From positions 62,001-126,000 of the forward strand of contig DLJQ01000022.1 of the NCBI GenBank assembly GCA_002484335.1: a stretch of 64,000 nt of DNA, written 5' to 3'. A program made the position numbers and the translations under genes. The notes under the pieces were generated by a model. It saw only the letters and a program-made list of their open reading frames with translations, did not search any database and had not been told where the DNA came from. This document shows, one piece after another, positions 35,364-46,315 of this stretch. Each line of letters begins with the position of its first letter. Position 1 is the stretch's first letter. Source of the stretch: Flavobacteriales bacterium UBA7612. GTDB lineage: Bacteria > Bacteroidota > Bacteroidia > Flavobacteriales > Weeksellaceae.

Positions 35364-36245
35364 ATGAGCAAAGACCTATTTCCTACTTTTGATATTTGCA
35401 ATCTGAATGCAGAAAAAAATAGTAATGAATTATTAACTGTTGATCGTTTTAGAGGATATGTAAACAGTAATCCACATTTATTACAAGTACATAGTCATAA
35501 ATACTATCATTTGGTTTATTTTACACAAGGAAGTGGATCTCATTTAATAGATTTCGAAAAATTTGATGTTACAAAAGGAGCTATGTATTTTATGAAACCT
35601 GGGCAAGTACATCAATGGTATTTTAAAGAAGAATATGATGGATTTGTAGTTAATTTTTATGAAAATTTTTTCGATTGGATTGGGATTAATTCTTCTATTT
35701 TACATGAATTTAGATTTTTACAATCGATACAAGTAAAAGATCATGTTGTACAAATTCCTGATAATTTAGTTGATAAAATAACTGGTTATTTCCAGTCAAT
35801 GATTGCTGAAAATACAAATAATAATCATTTCTCTAATCTAAAAATAGGATTTGATTTAATGAATTTATTTATTGATGTAAATAGAAGTTTAGAAACTGAA
35901 AAAGAAAAGAATACGCATTATCAATCGGTTTTACTTGATAATTTTCAGATGTTAATAGAAGAAAATTTCAAAACAAAAAAATTACCTAAAGAATATGCTG
36001 AATTATTATATATAACACCAAATCACTTAAATGCATTGTGTAAAGATATTTTTGGACTTCCAGCAGGAACTATAATACGTAATAGAGTTATTTTAGAAGC
36101 AAAACGATTATTAGTAAATAAAGAAATCTCAGTTACTGAAATTTCTTATTTATTGAATTTTCAGGATGTATCTTATTTTGTGAAATTTTTTAAAAAATAC
36201 ACAGATTTTACTCCTGAACAATTTAGGAAAAAATATTATGTATAA
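35364..36245 (+). CDS. AraC-family transcriptional regulator
   Basis: The 293-residue protein has an N-terminal cupin-like sensor (about 25-150; HSHKYYHLVYFTQGSGSHLIDF and FMKPGQVHQW) and a C-terminal AraC double HTH (about 195-290; LYITPNHLNALCKDIFG, then ISVTEISYLLNFQDVSYFVKFFKKYTDFTPEQFR). The likely ligand is a small molecule, unknown. It is divergent from the patatin gene and may control it. Its stop touches the stop of the following convergent gene. Confidence 0.85.
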   Translation: MSKDLFPTFDICNLNAEKNSNELLTVDRFRGYVNSNPHLLQVHSHKYYHLVYFTQGSGSHLIDFEKFDVTKGAMYFMKPGQVHQWYFKEEYDGFVVNFYENFFDWIGINSSILHEFRFLQSIQVKDHVVQIPDNLVDKITGYFQSMIAENTNNNHFSNLKIGFDLMNLFIDVNRSLETEKEKNTHYQSVLLDNFQMLIEENFKTKKLPKEYAELLYITPNHLNALCKDIFGLPAGTIIRNRVILEAKRLLVNKEISVTEISYLLNFQDVSYFVKFFKKYTDFTPEQFRKKYYV

Positions 36246-39200
36246 TTAAAATCCAAAGTTAAATCCAACAACAACACGTCCTGGATCTTCACCTTTAAAA
36301 TATGAAATAGATGCTGTAACAGATTGTACTCCATTCAACCAAATTCCACCACCTGTAGAAGTATGCCATTTATTAGAGTTTTCGCCATCTAGCCAAACTC
36401 GACCATAATCTGCTCCAATAAAAACACCCAAACGAAGTGGGACAATAGCTTTGAAACCGAAAGCATCAAAACGCAAGTCAGAACTTTGCAAGAAAACTTT
36501 ATTTGCACTAAATCGTCCAGGTCTATAACCTCTAAAATCTGAATCACCACCCATAGATGCCATTTGATAAAATTCTATATTTTCATTCTGTCCCCAAACT
36601 GCTTTACCTTTTAACATAGAAGCTATTGTTAATCTTCCATTTGCAGAAACTTTGTGAGTAAATCCAAGATTAACTTCGGTGAAGAAAAAATGTCTATGAA
36701 AATCAGATAGATTCGTAATATATTTACCATTAGCGAAAAATGTCATTCCTAATTTAGGCAATGATTCATTGTCATAATTTTTGAAAATATATTTTATTCC
36801 TAATTCACCAAAATTTTGACCTTTAAAAACATCTCTATTGATATTTTGATCAGGTTCTCCAACAATTCGATTTAAATTTTCCTCAATTTGTTTATAACTA
36901 TATAAGGCAGAAATATCTAAACTACCTATATTATTTGTTGATTTTATTAAAGATGGACCAAAACTGTAGCTATGTAATCTTATTCGATTATAATCCATTC
37001 CTAATCTTCGTTGATAATTAGCTGTTGTATTACCTAAACCAAAAAAGTTTGCACTAAAAGCTGGGCTGGTATATGTTGCATTTAAATCTAAATTCCATTT
37101 TCCTATAGCTTTTACAAACGTCCCTTTATATTTAGCTTCAAAACCTCCAGTAGCAAAATAATAATTAAGTTGTAAATTATGCTTTTGAGAATATGGGTTT
37201 CTATCAAAACCGTTTATTGTATATGTTGGAGAAAGACCTAATTTAAGACCATCATCTGGATTATAACCAACAGTTGGAGCTGTTGTTAAAAAATTATATT
37301 CTGGTTCTTTGAATGAATAAGTATTTATATCATAATCATTTTCAAATTTTTTAAACGTTAAAAATCTCGACTGAGAAATATCACTCCCATTTGCATAATC
37401 ATAAATTCTTATTCTTGACGAGCGTTTTACTTCATAAATATCATCATCTAAACCACCTATCATTCGAATAAGAATAGATTTATTAGGTTTACCATCTACC
37501 TTAAAATAATCTTTTCCATTCAAACCATATAATCTAATTTCTTTTGTTTCTTTTTTATCAAAATCTTGGTCGAAAATCAATTTTTGATTTGCTGAAGAAT
37601 ATATTTTTATATTCGTAATTCCTTCAGGTAATCTAGTTATAATAAACTCATCATCTTGATCTGTTCCTTTTAAAATCACCAAACGACGTAAAACTTTATT
37701 ATATTCTTCTGCATATTTCTCAAGATTAGATTTTCTATCCATTAAGTTTTGAATAATTACATCATCATATTCTTGTTTTATTTCCTTAGGTAATAAATCA
37801 AATGATTTTCTTATTTCACTTTCTGTAAGATTATTTTGAATGATTTCAGCTTCTTTTTTCCATAAATTTAAATCAGAAGCTTCTAAAATAGCTAAATCTA
37901 ATGGATAAGGTTTTCTATTTAGCCATTTAACATTTTTAATATCATCTTTAAAATCCTGCATATGTTTTAGAGCTGGTGAACTACTTAAAACAATTTTAAA
38001 AAATAAACCATCATAACGAGGAAAAACCTGATCAGTCTCTTTAGAGATTGGTTTATAAATCATTTTATCTCCATCTCTGTAACCTGCCCAATCCCATTTA
38101 TTTTCAGTTCTATCCCAATCACCTACAAGCATATCAAATAAACGAGCTCGTACATAAGCATTTTTATCTACTGAAGTCTTATTATCTCTTGTTATTAAAG
38201 CCAACATCTCATCAGTAGAAACAATTTTCTCTGGTAATCCTAATTCTGCATCCTCAAAATTTAAAATTTTATGATCTTCAAGCATATACATTTCATTTCC
38301 GAAATTTTCATTATAATCTTGTAAGTTTGTTTGCTTTGGGACATAAAATAAATTTGGATTAGCATGTAAAATATCAATAGAATTCATCATACTTGAAACA
38401 GCCAAAGGATAATAAGGATGATTTGTTGTATAAAAATCCATTAAAAATTTTTCTGAAAATGAACCTTCAAATTCGTTAGCGATATATTTATCTTTAAATG
38501 CAAATTGTTGAATGAATTGTGTTGCACTTTTTTTAATTGAACGCATGTTATACTCATCTCCATGGATATCTTGTAAAAGAAGATTTTTGGTTTGAGTTCC
38601 TCCTGTCATTCTAACAGGATATAACCCTCCTCTATATTCATTAAGATTTAATGTATTTACAGAAATATCTTGACCATAAACATTGCGATAATGTTTACCA
38701 AACAAAAATTCGTATGTTTTAGATTTTTCAGTTATTTTTTTAGGATAAATAGAAGTTTTTACATTATTTGGAAATGTTTTATCATTATATCCTTTTGCTA
38801 AAGCTATTTTCTTTTTTTCTGTAACCTGTTTAGATAATAGTAATTCTACTCCAGTTTCTGTAAAAGCATAATAGTTAACTTTAGATTCTCCATTATCGTA
38901 CAAATCTAGAATTGCATAACCTTTATCTCCATAAGAAAAATCATTATCTCTTACAGCTTTTGCTGATTCTCTTTTTGAAATTGATCCACTTATAATCTGT
39001 TTTACATTATTGTTTTGTATATACTGTAAATTATTGTCATGAGCAGAAACAACAATTACATTATTTCTATTTTCTATTAAAGTCGAAATCTGAGAAGCTA
39101 ACTCTCTATATTTATAATTATTGACATCTTGTGTACTTAAACCTGTGGTACTCCTCAACAAATTCAGAAAAGAACCAACTATTGGCATTGGTATTTTTAT

Positions 39201-39977
39201 ATCTTCACCAAAAGGATACAGCTGTTTTTTAATATCAAAATAGCCACCATGAATACCATTAGAATACAATGGATGGTGCATGGCAATAATTGTTATTTTA
39301 TTTTGAAAATTATTCAATTGATTTTCTAATTCCTCAAAAAAATCTTCACGAGATTTTATATAACAATTTTCATTAATAGATGTTTGTTTATCCCAATTTT
39401 GTAAATACCATTCAGAATCTATTGTTATAATTCCTACATCTTTATTTAAACTAACTCTATCAATAGAACAACTGTTTTTAGGTAAAAAGCTAGCATTAGA
39501 TAATTCTTTACTTACTATTTTTTCTTGTTCTAAGAGTCCTTTGATTCCATTTTTCCAATCTAAATTTCCAGGAATAAAAAGTGTTTTTCCTTTAAATTTC
39601 TTTGCTAGATCAATTTCAAGTTGTAATTTTTCTCTACTTTTTTGAAAATCTTGTTTTGTAGAATCTATAACAATTCCTTTATCATAAACATTATCTCCTA
39701 AAAAAAATAAGTAAGAAGAAGAATCAGCTTTTGATAGTTCATCATTTAAAATTTCTAAATTTTTCTTATTTTCAGGAATATCTAGATTCCCTGCGTTTCC
39801 TACTAAGTAAATAGACTGAACTTTTTTACCTTCTATATTTAGTGGCTCATCAACTTTTATATTCTTGCCAAATTGCGGATGTTGCGTAGCACAAGAAGAT
39901 AAATAAAAACAAGAACCTACTAAAGCTAAAAAAGGATAATTCAATTTTTTTTTCTTTAGAGAAAACAATAAATTCAT
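36246..39977 (-). CDS. Phosphoesterase/kinase-like/barrel fusion, copy 1, with degenerate metal site
   Basis: The 1243-residue lipoprotein (lipobox LSSC, C29) has a calcineurin-like phosphoesterase domain (about 53-345), a middle domain (about 410-780) and a C-terminal outer-membrane barrel (about 860-1243, BamA/surface-antigen type, ending FGFNFGF). Compared with copy 2 at 42578, metal ligands are changed: GDAGN is GNAGN (D61N), GNHD is GNLD (H139L) and SGHDHN is SAHDNN (H315N). GDNVY and MHHP are kept. The middle domain has DWDRT (620-624) where copy 2 has DWDRH. Phosphatase activity is therefore doubtful. It is divergent from the GAF gene. Confidence 0.75.
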   Translation of the reverse strand: MNLLFSLKKKKLNYPFLALVGSCFYLSSCATQHPQFGKNIKVDEPLNIEGKKVQSIYLVGNAGNLDIPENKKNLEILNDELSKADSSSYLFFLGDNVYDKGIVIDSTKQDFQKSREKLQLEIDLAKKFKGKTLFIPGNLDWKNGIKGLLEQEKIVSKELSNASFLPKNSCSIDRVSLNKDVGIITIDSEWYLQNWDKQTSINENCYIKSREDFFEELENQLNNFQNKITIIAMHHPLYSNGIHGGYFDIKKQLYPFGEDIKIPMPIVGSFLNLLRSTTGLSTQDVNNYKYRELASQISTLIENRNNVIVVSAHDNNLQYIQNNNVKQIISGSISKRESAKAVRDNDFSYGDKGYAILDLYDNGESKVNYYAFTETGVELLLSKQVTEKKKIALAKGYNDKTFPNNVKTSIYPKKITEKSKTYEFLFGKHYRNVYGQDISVNTLNLNEYRGGLYPVRMTGGTQTKNLLLQDIHGDEYNMRSIKKSATQFIQQFAFKDKYIANEFEGSFSEKFLMDFYTTNHPYYPLAVSSMMNSIDILHANPNLFYVPKQTNLQDYNENFGNEMYMLEDHKILNFEDAELGLPEKIVSTDEMLALITRDNKTSVDKNAYVRARLFDMLVGDWDRTENKWDWAGYRDGDKMIYKPISKETDQVFPRYDGLFFKIVLSSSPALKHMQDFKDDIKNVKWLNRKPYPLDLAILEASDLNLWKKEAEIIQNNLTESEIRKSFDLLPKEIKQEYDDVIIQNLMDRKSNLEKYAEEYNKVLRRLVILKGTDQDDEFIITRLPEGITNIKIYSSANQKLIFDQDFDKKETKEIRLYGLNGKDYFKVDGKPNKSILIRMIGGLDDDIYEVKRSSRIRIYDYANGSDISQSRFLTFKKFENDYDINTYSFKEPEYNFLTTAPTVGYNPDDGLKLGLSPTYTINGFDRNPYSQKHNLQLNYYFATGGFEAKYKGTFVKAIGKWNLDLNATYTSPAFSANFFGLGNTTANYQRRLGMDYNRIRLHSYSFGPSLIKSTNNIGSLDISALYSYKQIEENLNRIVGEPDQNINRDVFKGQNFGELGIKYIFKNYDNESLPKLGMTFFANGKYITNLSDFHRHFFFTEVNLGFTHKVSANGRLTIASMLKGKAVWGQNENIEFYQMASMGGDSDFRGYRPGRFSANKVFLQSSDLRFDAFGFKAIVPLRLGVFIGADYGRVWLDGENSNKWHTSTGGGIWLNGVQSVTASISYFKGEDPGRVVVGFNFGF

Positions 39978-40233
39978 AAATTTTAAACATTAAAAACTTG
40001 TTTGAAAACAAGCATTATTAAACATAGAAAACTATGCTTTATAATTTACCAAAGATAATCTTTCTTTCGTTTATCTAATGTATAATTTAACTTAATCAAT
40101 TAAAAAATAATTAAACAGAAAAACATCTATTTTAACCTTGATAATTTAGCTAAACAAGAAATAAGAAATAGTCAATTAAAAATATAAAAAACAATGTTAT
40201 TTTTAAAAATGTTTGATTATTTTTAAAAATAAT

Positions 40234-42519
40234 ATGAAAGATAATTTTATCAATAAATTACCCATAAGAATTGTTTACTCTTTAGAATCTCTAATCAAAG
40301 AATTAGAAGATTCTGAGTATAATTATGGAGAATTCAAAGCTTTTTTAGATTATTTAAAAGAGGTTAAACCAGAACTTATAGATGGTGTTGAAGACTTTGG
40401 AAATTTTGAAAATTCACTAAAAGATGTAGAACTTATTATAGATAAAATCATACCAAAACCTTTAATGAAATATAACTTAAAGGCAATTACTGTTCCTTTT
40501 TCTGATAAATTTATTTTTACCACAAATCGTTTAAAAGATTTATTAGAAAACAATAAAACAAATCTAAAATTTGATTATAAAAATATTGATTATACAACGA
40601 GATATAAATTCTGTTGCTATTTTATTCTATCAAAATATTATAAAGTTAATTTAGATTTTAATCTTTCAAATCAATTAGAAATAGAGAATAATCATGGTTA
40701 TAAAACATTTTTAGGTGCTGATATAAATAGTGATTATTTTAGAATTTTTCCTTCAGATAAAAAATTTGAATTAACCGAAAATGAAATTGATGAATTATTG
40801 AACAATTATGAAAACACAGCTTTATGGTTCGAAAAAATGCCTATTGGATCATGGATTGCAAAAGGTTTTAATATTGTCTCATTTTTCGATAATACAACTG
40901 AAATAGCATTGTCTAATCTAAAATCTAAATTAATTACCTATGGAGAACCTTTTGATGAAGTAAAAAATGACATTATTTCTTCTTTGAGATCCGTTTTCCG
41001 AAATGGAGACCTAAATGTTGGATTATCTGCTTATTTTGAAAATAAAAGTATTCTAGAAAATAAAACTTTATTTGATAGTATTTTAGATCAAAGAAAATTT
41101 TTAAAACTTAAAAACTCTGTTTGCTTTAATAATATTAATAAAGATACTTCATCAGAACCTAATTTCTATGTAATATCTGATTTAGATAAATTTTTGGAGC
41201 AATATCCAAATGATGAAATACTTACTTTTTTTAAAGACAATGGTATAAAAAGCACAATACTTTGTCCTTTAAAGAAAGGAGATAATTTTTTAGGGATTTT
41301 AGAATTAACATCAAAAGAAACTCAAGTATTTAATCGTGTAAATGCTAATATTCTAAAAGAAATAATCCCTCTTTTCGAAGAATCTTTAAATAGATACAAT
41401 ATAGAATTTGAAAATCAAATCAATGCTTACATTCAAACTGAATACACTTCTTTACATCCTAGTGTTAACTGGAAGTTTAGAGAAAAAGCTATTAAGCATT
41501 TGACAGATTTTTCTCAATCTAAACAAAAACCCCAAGTTTCTTTTCAAAATCTTTATCCGATGTATGGAGAAATTGATGTTAGAAATTCTTCTATTATCCG
41601 AAATCAAGCTGTAAAAATTGATTATCAAAATCAAATCAATTATCTCATCAAAATATGTAAAGAACTACATATAAGAAGTAATGATGATAAATTTTTAGAA
41701 AATATAAATGTTTTAAATCATTTTCTTTCTGAAATAGATAACGTTGATAAAATTTATTTTGAAAGTGAAATTTTTGATTACATCACTAAAAATATACATA
41801 CAGAAATACCAAAACATGTTCTACCTGAAGAAAAATCTATTATTATAAAGTATTTAAAAAAACTTGATAAAATAACTGGACTTTTCTATAAAGAACGTAA
41901 AAAGTTTGACAAATCCATCCAAACAATTAATACTTTACTATCCAATAAGTTAGATTTTTATCAATCAAATGCTCAAAAAATTTTTCCTCATTATTATGAA
42001 CGCTTTAAAACTGATGGTATTGACTATAACTTGTATGTAGGAAAAAGTATATCTCCGCTTTTAAAATTTAATTACAAAAAAATCAAAAAAATTAGATTTT
42101 GGCAATTAGAAACTATGATTAATTTAGAACAGTTGTATAAAACAATTCAACATAATATTCCTTTAAAAATGGACGTTTGTTCATTGATTTTTACAACTAA
42201 TACAACTTTAGATATAACTTTTAAACTTGATGAAAAACGTTTTGATGTTAATGGTTACAATAACGCTAAATACGAAATTATAAAAAAGAGAATTAGTAAA
42301 GCTACAGTAAAAGGTACACATGAAAGGATAAGTCAACCAGGAAAAATTTGTATTGTATATACTGATGATTCTTTAAAAGATGAGTACATTGAATACATTC
42401 AAAAATTGATTTCTGAAGAACGATTGAATAATGATATAGAATATTTAGAAATTGATGATTTACAAGGAATAAGTGGTTTATTAGCATTAAGAGTATCTGT
42501 AAATTATACGTTAAAATAA
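40234..42519 (+). CDS. GAF-domain protein
   Basis: This protein has about 761 residues from the ATG at 40234; an upstream in-frame TTG at 40213 is less likely. A GAF-type domain lies at about 255-395 (FYVISDLDKFLEQYPNDEIL then STILCPLKKGDNFLGILELT). The rest is helical, without membrane segments, output domain or HTH. GAF domains bind small ligands such as cyclic nucleotides; the ligand here is unknown. It lies between the two giant phosphoesterase-barrel paralogues, divergent from copy 1 and convergent with copy 2, which suggests a shared function. The family is widespread in Flavobacteriia without known role. Confidence 0.7.
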   Translation: MKDNFINKLPIRIVYSLESLIKELEDSEYNYGEFKAFLDYLKEVKPELIDGVEDFGNFENSLKDVELIIDKIIPKPLMKYNLKAITVPFSDKFIFTTNRLKDLLENNKTNLKFDYKNIDYTTRYKFCCYFILSKYYKVNLDFNLSNQLEIENNHGYKTFLGADINSDYFRIFPSDKKFELTENEIDELLNNYENTALWFEKMPIGSWIAKGFNIVSFFDNTTEIALSNLKSKLITYGEPFDEVKNDIISSLRSVFRNGDLNVGLSAYFENKSILENKTLFDSILDQRKFLKLKNSVCFNNINKDTSSEPNFYVISDLDKFLEQYPNDEILTFFKDNGIKSTILCPLKKGDNFLGILELTSKETQVFNRVNANILKEIIPLFEESLNRYNIEFENQINAYIQTEYTSLHPSVNWKFREKAIKHLTDFSQSKQKPQVSFQNLYPMYGEIDVRNSSIIRNQAVKIDYQNQINYLIKICKELHIRSNDDKFLENINVLNHFLSEIDNVDKIYFESEIFDYITKNIHTEIPKHVLPEEKSIIIKYLKKLDKITGLFYKERKKFDKSIQTINTLLSNKLDFYQSNAQKIFPHYYERFKTDGIDYNLYVGKSISPLLKFNYKKIKKIRFWQLETMINLEQLYKTIQHNIPLKMDVCSLIFTTNTTLDITFKLDEKRFDVNGYNNAKYEIIKKRISKATVKGTHERISQPGKICIVYTDDSLKDEYIEYIQKLISEERLNNDIEYLEIDDLQGISGLLALRVSVNYTLK

Positions 42520-42537
42520 ACTTATTGATAAAAATCA

Positions 42538-42575
42538 AAAAAATAGCCTTCTAATTTCTGAAGGCTATTTTTTTT
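42538..42575. terminator. Bidirectional intrinsic terminator
   Basis: AAATAGCCTTC, loop of 8, GAAGGCTATTT, with A-run before and T-run after. It serves the GAF gene (plus) and copy 2 of the phosphoesterase-barrel gene (minus), which converge here. Confidence 0.8.
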
Positions 42576-42577
42576 GA

Positions 42578-45500
42578 TTAAAATCCGAAATTGAATCCAA
42601 ATACAATTCTTCCAGGATCATCTCCCTTAAAATAAGATATTGTTGCTGTAACTGTATTTACTCCATTCAACCAAATACCTCCTCCTGTAGAAGAATGCCA
42701 TTTTTTAGAATTTTCACCATCTAACCAAACCCTACCATAATCAGCACCAACAAACACACCTAAACGTAAAGGAACAATCGCTTTGAAACGAAATGCATCA
42801 AAACGCAAATCAGAAGTTTGTAAGAATACTTTATTTGCAGTAAATCTACCTGGTCTATAACCTCTAAAATCTTGGTCACCTCCCAAAGTTGCCATTTGAT
42901 AAAACTCAACATTTTCATTTTTACCCCAAATAGCTTTACCTTTTAACATGGAAGCTATTGTTAACCTTCCATTTGCAGAAATTTTATGTGTAAAACCAAG
43001 ATTCATTTCTGTGTAGAAAAAATTTCTATCTACATCTTCTAAATTAGTAACCCATTTTGCATTTGTCAAAAACAACATTCCAGATTTTGGCATTGATTCA
43101 TTATCATAATTTTTAAAAACATATTTAGCACCAACTTCTCCAAAATTTTGCCCATCAAAAACTTTTTCATTAATCCCTATTCCTGGTTGTTTAACTACTC
43201 TATCAAAATTTTCTTGAACTGTTTTATGGCTATATTCTCCATAGAAATCTATACGACCGTTATTTTCTGTAATTTTAAAAACTGACGCTCCTATAGCATA
43301 ATTTCTCAATCGAACGCGATTATAGTTCATTCCTAACGTTTTTTGATTATTTTTTGTTTCGTTTCCAAATCCAAAAAAGTTAGTACTATAAGTTGGTGTT
43401 GTATACAATGCGTTAATATCTAAATTCCAATTACCTATAGCTTTTATAAAAGTTCCTTTGTATTTTAATTCTAAAGCTTCTGTAGCAAAAAAGTAGCTAG
43501 CTTGTAGACTATGTTTCTGAGAAAATGGTTCTTTATCAAATCCATTAACAACATAGGTTGGAGAAATCCCTATTTTTAAACCATCATCAGGATTAAAACC
43601 AAAGTTTGGTAAAGCAGAGTAATAATTATATTTTGGTTGTTTGTATAAATATGTGTTAACTTCATAATCATAATTAGCCCTTTTGTTATCTAATATTGAA
43701 TCTGATTTATAATGTTTTAAAGAATTATCATAAACTTTAATACGATCTGTTTTTTTTATTTCACTCTTATTACTCTCAGAAGCTCCAATAACTCTAACTA
43801 ATATTTCTTTATTACCTTTTCCATCAACTGTAAAATTATCTTTACCTTTTAAACCATATAATCGTATTTCTTTGGTCTCTTTTTTATTGTAAGTTTCATC
43901 TAAAATTAAATCTTTTTTACCTCCAGAATATATTTTTACATTTGTTTTACCTTCTGGTAATCGAGTAATTAAAAAATCATCTTTTTTATCAGTACCTTTT
44001 AGAATAATTAATTTTCTAAGAACTTTATGATATTCTTTCGTAAATTTCTCTAATTTAGCTTTTCTTTTAATTAAATTATCAATTACTGTTTTATCATAAT
44101 CTCGTTTTACCTCATTAGGAATTAACTGGAATGATTCTCTTATATATTCATCACTTAAGTTATTTTGTATATATTTTGCTTGTTCTAACCAAGCGTCAAG
44201 ATTAGAAGATTCTAACACAGCCAAATCTAGTGAATAAGGTTCTCTATTAAACCATTTTACATTTCTTATATCATCTTTATAATCTTGCATATGTCTCAAT
44301 GCAGGAATTCTCATCAATAATTTTAATAATAACCCATCATATTTTGGAAAAACTTGATCTCTATCTCTTGGAATAGGTTGATAAATCGTTTTATTTCCAT
44401 CTTTATAAATACCCCATCTCCATTGATCCTCATGCCTATCCCAATCACCTACAAGCATGTCAAACAACCTAGCTCTCATATATGCATTCTTATCTACAAT
44501 CACATTTTTATTTTTATTGATTGCTGCAAGCATATCATCTGTACTTACTATATCTTTAGGATAACCAAAACGTTCATCCTGAAAAAGAGACATAGGACGT
44601 TCTTCTATCATATATAATTCATTCCCAAAAAATTCATTGTATTTACCTAATGCATTTTGTTTTGGAACATAATATAAATCTGGAGTTGAATGCATTATCT
44701 GTAAAGGATTCATTAAATTTGCTGCAACAATAGGATAATAAGGATTATTGGTTGTATAGAAATCCATTAAGAATTTTTCAGAAAAAGTTCCATTAAATTC
44801 ATCTGCTACATATTTGTCTTTAAATGCAACTTGTTGTATAAATTGTGTTGCACTTTTTTTAACTGAGCGCATATTATATTCTCTGCCTTCCTTATCAATT
44901 AATCTTAAACTTCGAGTTTGGTGTCCTCCTCCTTTTCTCAAAGCTCTTAAACCTCCATGTAAACTATCTAAATCGACAGTATTTGCAGAAATTGATTGCC
45001 AATAAACAGAGCGATAATGCTTGCCTAAAAAGAATTTATATGTATTAGATTTTTCTGTTTCTTTTATTGGATAAACTGAAGTCTCAACTTTATTAGGGAT
45101 TTGTTCAATATATTTTTTTTCTATATAAACTTTATTCTTCTCAGTAACAGGTTTAGAAAGTAAAAGTTTTACATTATTATCTTTAAAAGCATAATAATTA
45201 ATTCTAGAAGCTCCATTATCATATAAATCTAAAACTGCATAACCTTTTCCTCCGTAAGAAAAATCATTTTTACCAACTATTTTAGCTGATTCACTTTTAG
45301 ATCCTGATCCACTTATAATCTGTTTTATATTATGATCTTGAACATACTGTAAATTATGATCATGTCCTGAGACAACTATAACATTATCCCTATTTTGTAT
45401 TAATGTTGCAATTCTTGATGAAAGCTCTCTATATTTATAATTACTTAAATCTTGAGGATTAAGTCCACTACTACTTCTTAATAAATTAATAAATGATCCA

Positions 45501-46291
45501 ACTATTGGTAAAGGAATTTTAAAAGATTCTCCAAAAGGATAAAATTGTTTTTTTAAATCATATTGTCCTCCATGAGATCCATTTGAAAATAAAGGGTGAT
45601 GAATTGCTAATATAGTTGTTCTATTTTGATATTTATTTAATTGAGATTCTAATTCTTCTAAAAAATCTTCTCTAGATTTTATATCACAATTTTCATTTAT
45701 TTTAGGATGTTTATCCCAATCTTGTAAATACCATTCAGAATCAATAGCAATAATTCCTATACTATCATTTACATTTATTTTATCAATAGGACAACCATCT
45801 TTAGGTAAAAAACTTTTTTTACCACTTAATTGTTTTTTTACAATTTTTTCTTGTTCTTTTAATCCTTTTATTCCATTTCTCCAATCATGATTACCTGGAA
45901 TAAAAAGGGTTTTTCCTTTAAAATCTTTAGCTAAATCAATTTGAAGTTGTAATTTTTCTCTACTTTTTTTAAAATCATCTTTAGTAGAATCTACAACTAT
46001 ACCATTTTCATAAACATTATCTCCTAAAAAAATTAAATAAGCAGCTGAATCTGCTTTTGAAAGTTGATTTTTTAGAACAGATAAATTTTGTTTATTTTCT
46101 ATTAAATCTAAATTTCCTGCATCTCCTACAAGATATAATGATTGTATTTTTTTCCCTTCTATGTTTTCTTGCTTTATATTTTTCCCATATTGTGCATGAT
46201 GTGTTGCACATGAAGAAATAGATAAGGAAAGACCTAAAAAAGTAAGAAACGGATAATTTATTTTTTTATTTAGAGTCGGTAATATTTTCAT
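42578..46291 (-). CDS. Phosphoesterase/kinase-like/barrel fusion, copy 2, intact motifs
   Basis: This is a 1237-residue lipoprotein from the ATG at 46291 (an earlier ATG at 46324 would overlap the divergent gene). Lipobox SSC; phosphoesterase motifs GDAGN, GDNVY, PGNHDW, IHHP and GHDHN are all present. The middle domain has GGGHQTRSLRL, RSVKK, LFDMLVGDWDRHEDQW and PRDRDQVFPKYDG. This order resembles FAM20/CotH/HipA-type kinases (Lys, D-R-H catalytic loop, second Asp). The C-terminal about 380 residues form a BamA-like barrel ending FGFNFGF. It may process a phosphorylated substrate at the outer membrane. Substrate unknown; the kinase comparison is inference. Confidence 0.75.
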   Translation of the reverse strand: MKILPTLNKKINYPFLTFLGLSLSISSCATHHAQYGKNIKQENIEGKKIQSLYLVGDAGNLDLIENKQNLSVLKNQLSKADSAAYLIFLGDNVYENGIVVDSTKDDFKKSREKLQLQIDLAKDFKGKTLFIPGNHDWRNGIKGLKEQEKIVKKQLSGKKSFLPKDGCPIDKINVNDSIGIIAIDSEWYLQDWDKHPKINENCDIKSREDFLEELESQLNKYQNRTTILAIHHPLFSNGSHGGQYDLKKQFYPFGESFKIPLPIVGSFINLLRSSSGLNPQDLSNYKYRELSSRIATLIQNRDNVIVVSGHDHNLQYVQDHNIKQIISGSGSKSESAKIVGKNDFSYGGKGYAVLDLYDNGASRINYYAFKDNNVKLLLSKPVTEKNKVYIEKKYIEQIPNKVETSVYPIKETEKSNTYKFFLGKHYRSVYWQSISANTVDLDSLHGGLRALRKGGGHQTRSLRLIDKEGREYNMRSVKKSATQFIQQVAFKDKYVADEFNGTFSEKFLMDFYTTNNPYYPIVAANLMNPLQIMHSTPDLYYVPKQNALGKYNEFFGNELYMIEERPMSLFQDERFGYPKDIVSTDDMLAAINKNKNVIVDKNAYMRARLFDMLVGDWDRHEDQWRWGIYKDGNKTIYQPIPRDRDQVFPKYDGLLLKLLMRIPALRHMQDYKDDIRNVKWFNREPYSLDLAVLESSNLDAWLEQAKYIQNNLSDEYIRESFQLIPNEVKRDYDKTVIDNLIKRKAKLEKFTKEYHKVLRKLIILKGTDKKDDFLITRLPEGKTNVKIYSGGKKDLILDETYNKKETKEIRLYGLKGKDNFTVDGKGNKEILVRVIGASESNKSEIKKTDRIKVYDNSLKHYKSDSILDNKRANYDYEVNTYLYKQPKYNYYSALPNFGFNPDDGLKIGISPTYVVNGFDKEPFSQKHSLQASYFFATEALELKYKGTFIKAIGNWNLDINALYTTPTYSTNFFGFGNETKNNQKTLGMNYNRVRLRNYAIGASVFKITENNGRIDFYGEYSHKTVQENFDRVVKQPGIGINEKVFDGQNFGEVGAKYVFKNYDNESMPKSGMLFLTNAKWVTNLEDVDRNFFYTEMNLGFTHKISANGRLTIASMLKGKAIWGKNENVEFYQMATLGGDQDFRGYRPGRFTANKVFLQTSDLRFDAFRFKAIVPLRLGVFVGADYGRVWLDGENSKKWHSSTGGGIWLNGVNTVTATISYFKGDDPGRIVFGFNFGF

Positions 46292-46315
46292 ACATTTAAG
46301 CGTTAAATATTTGTA

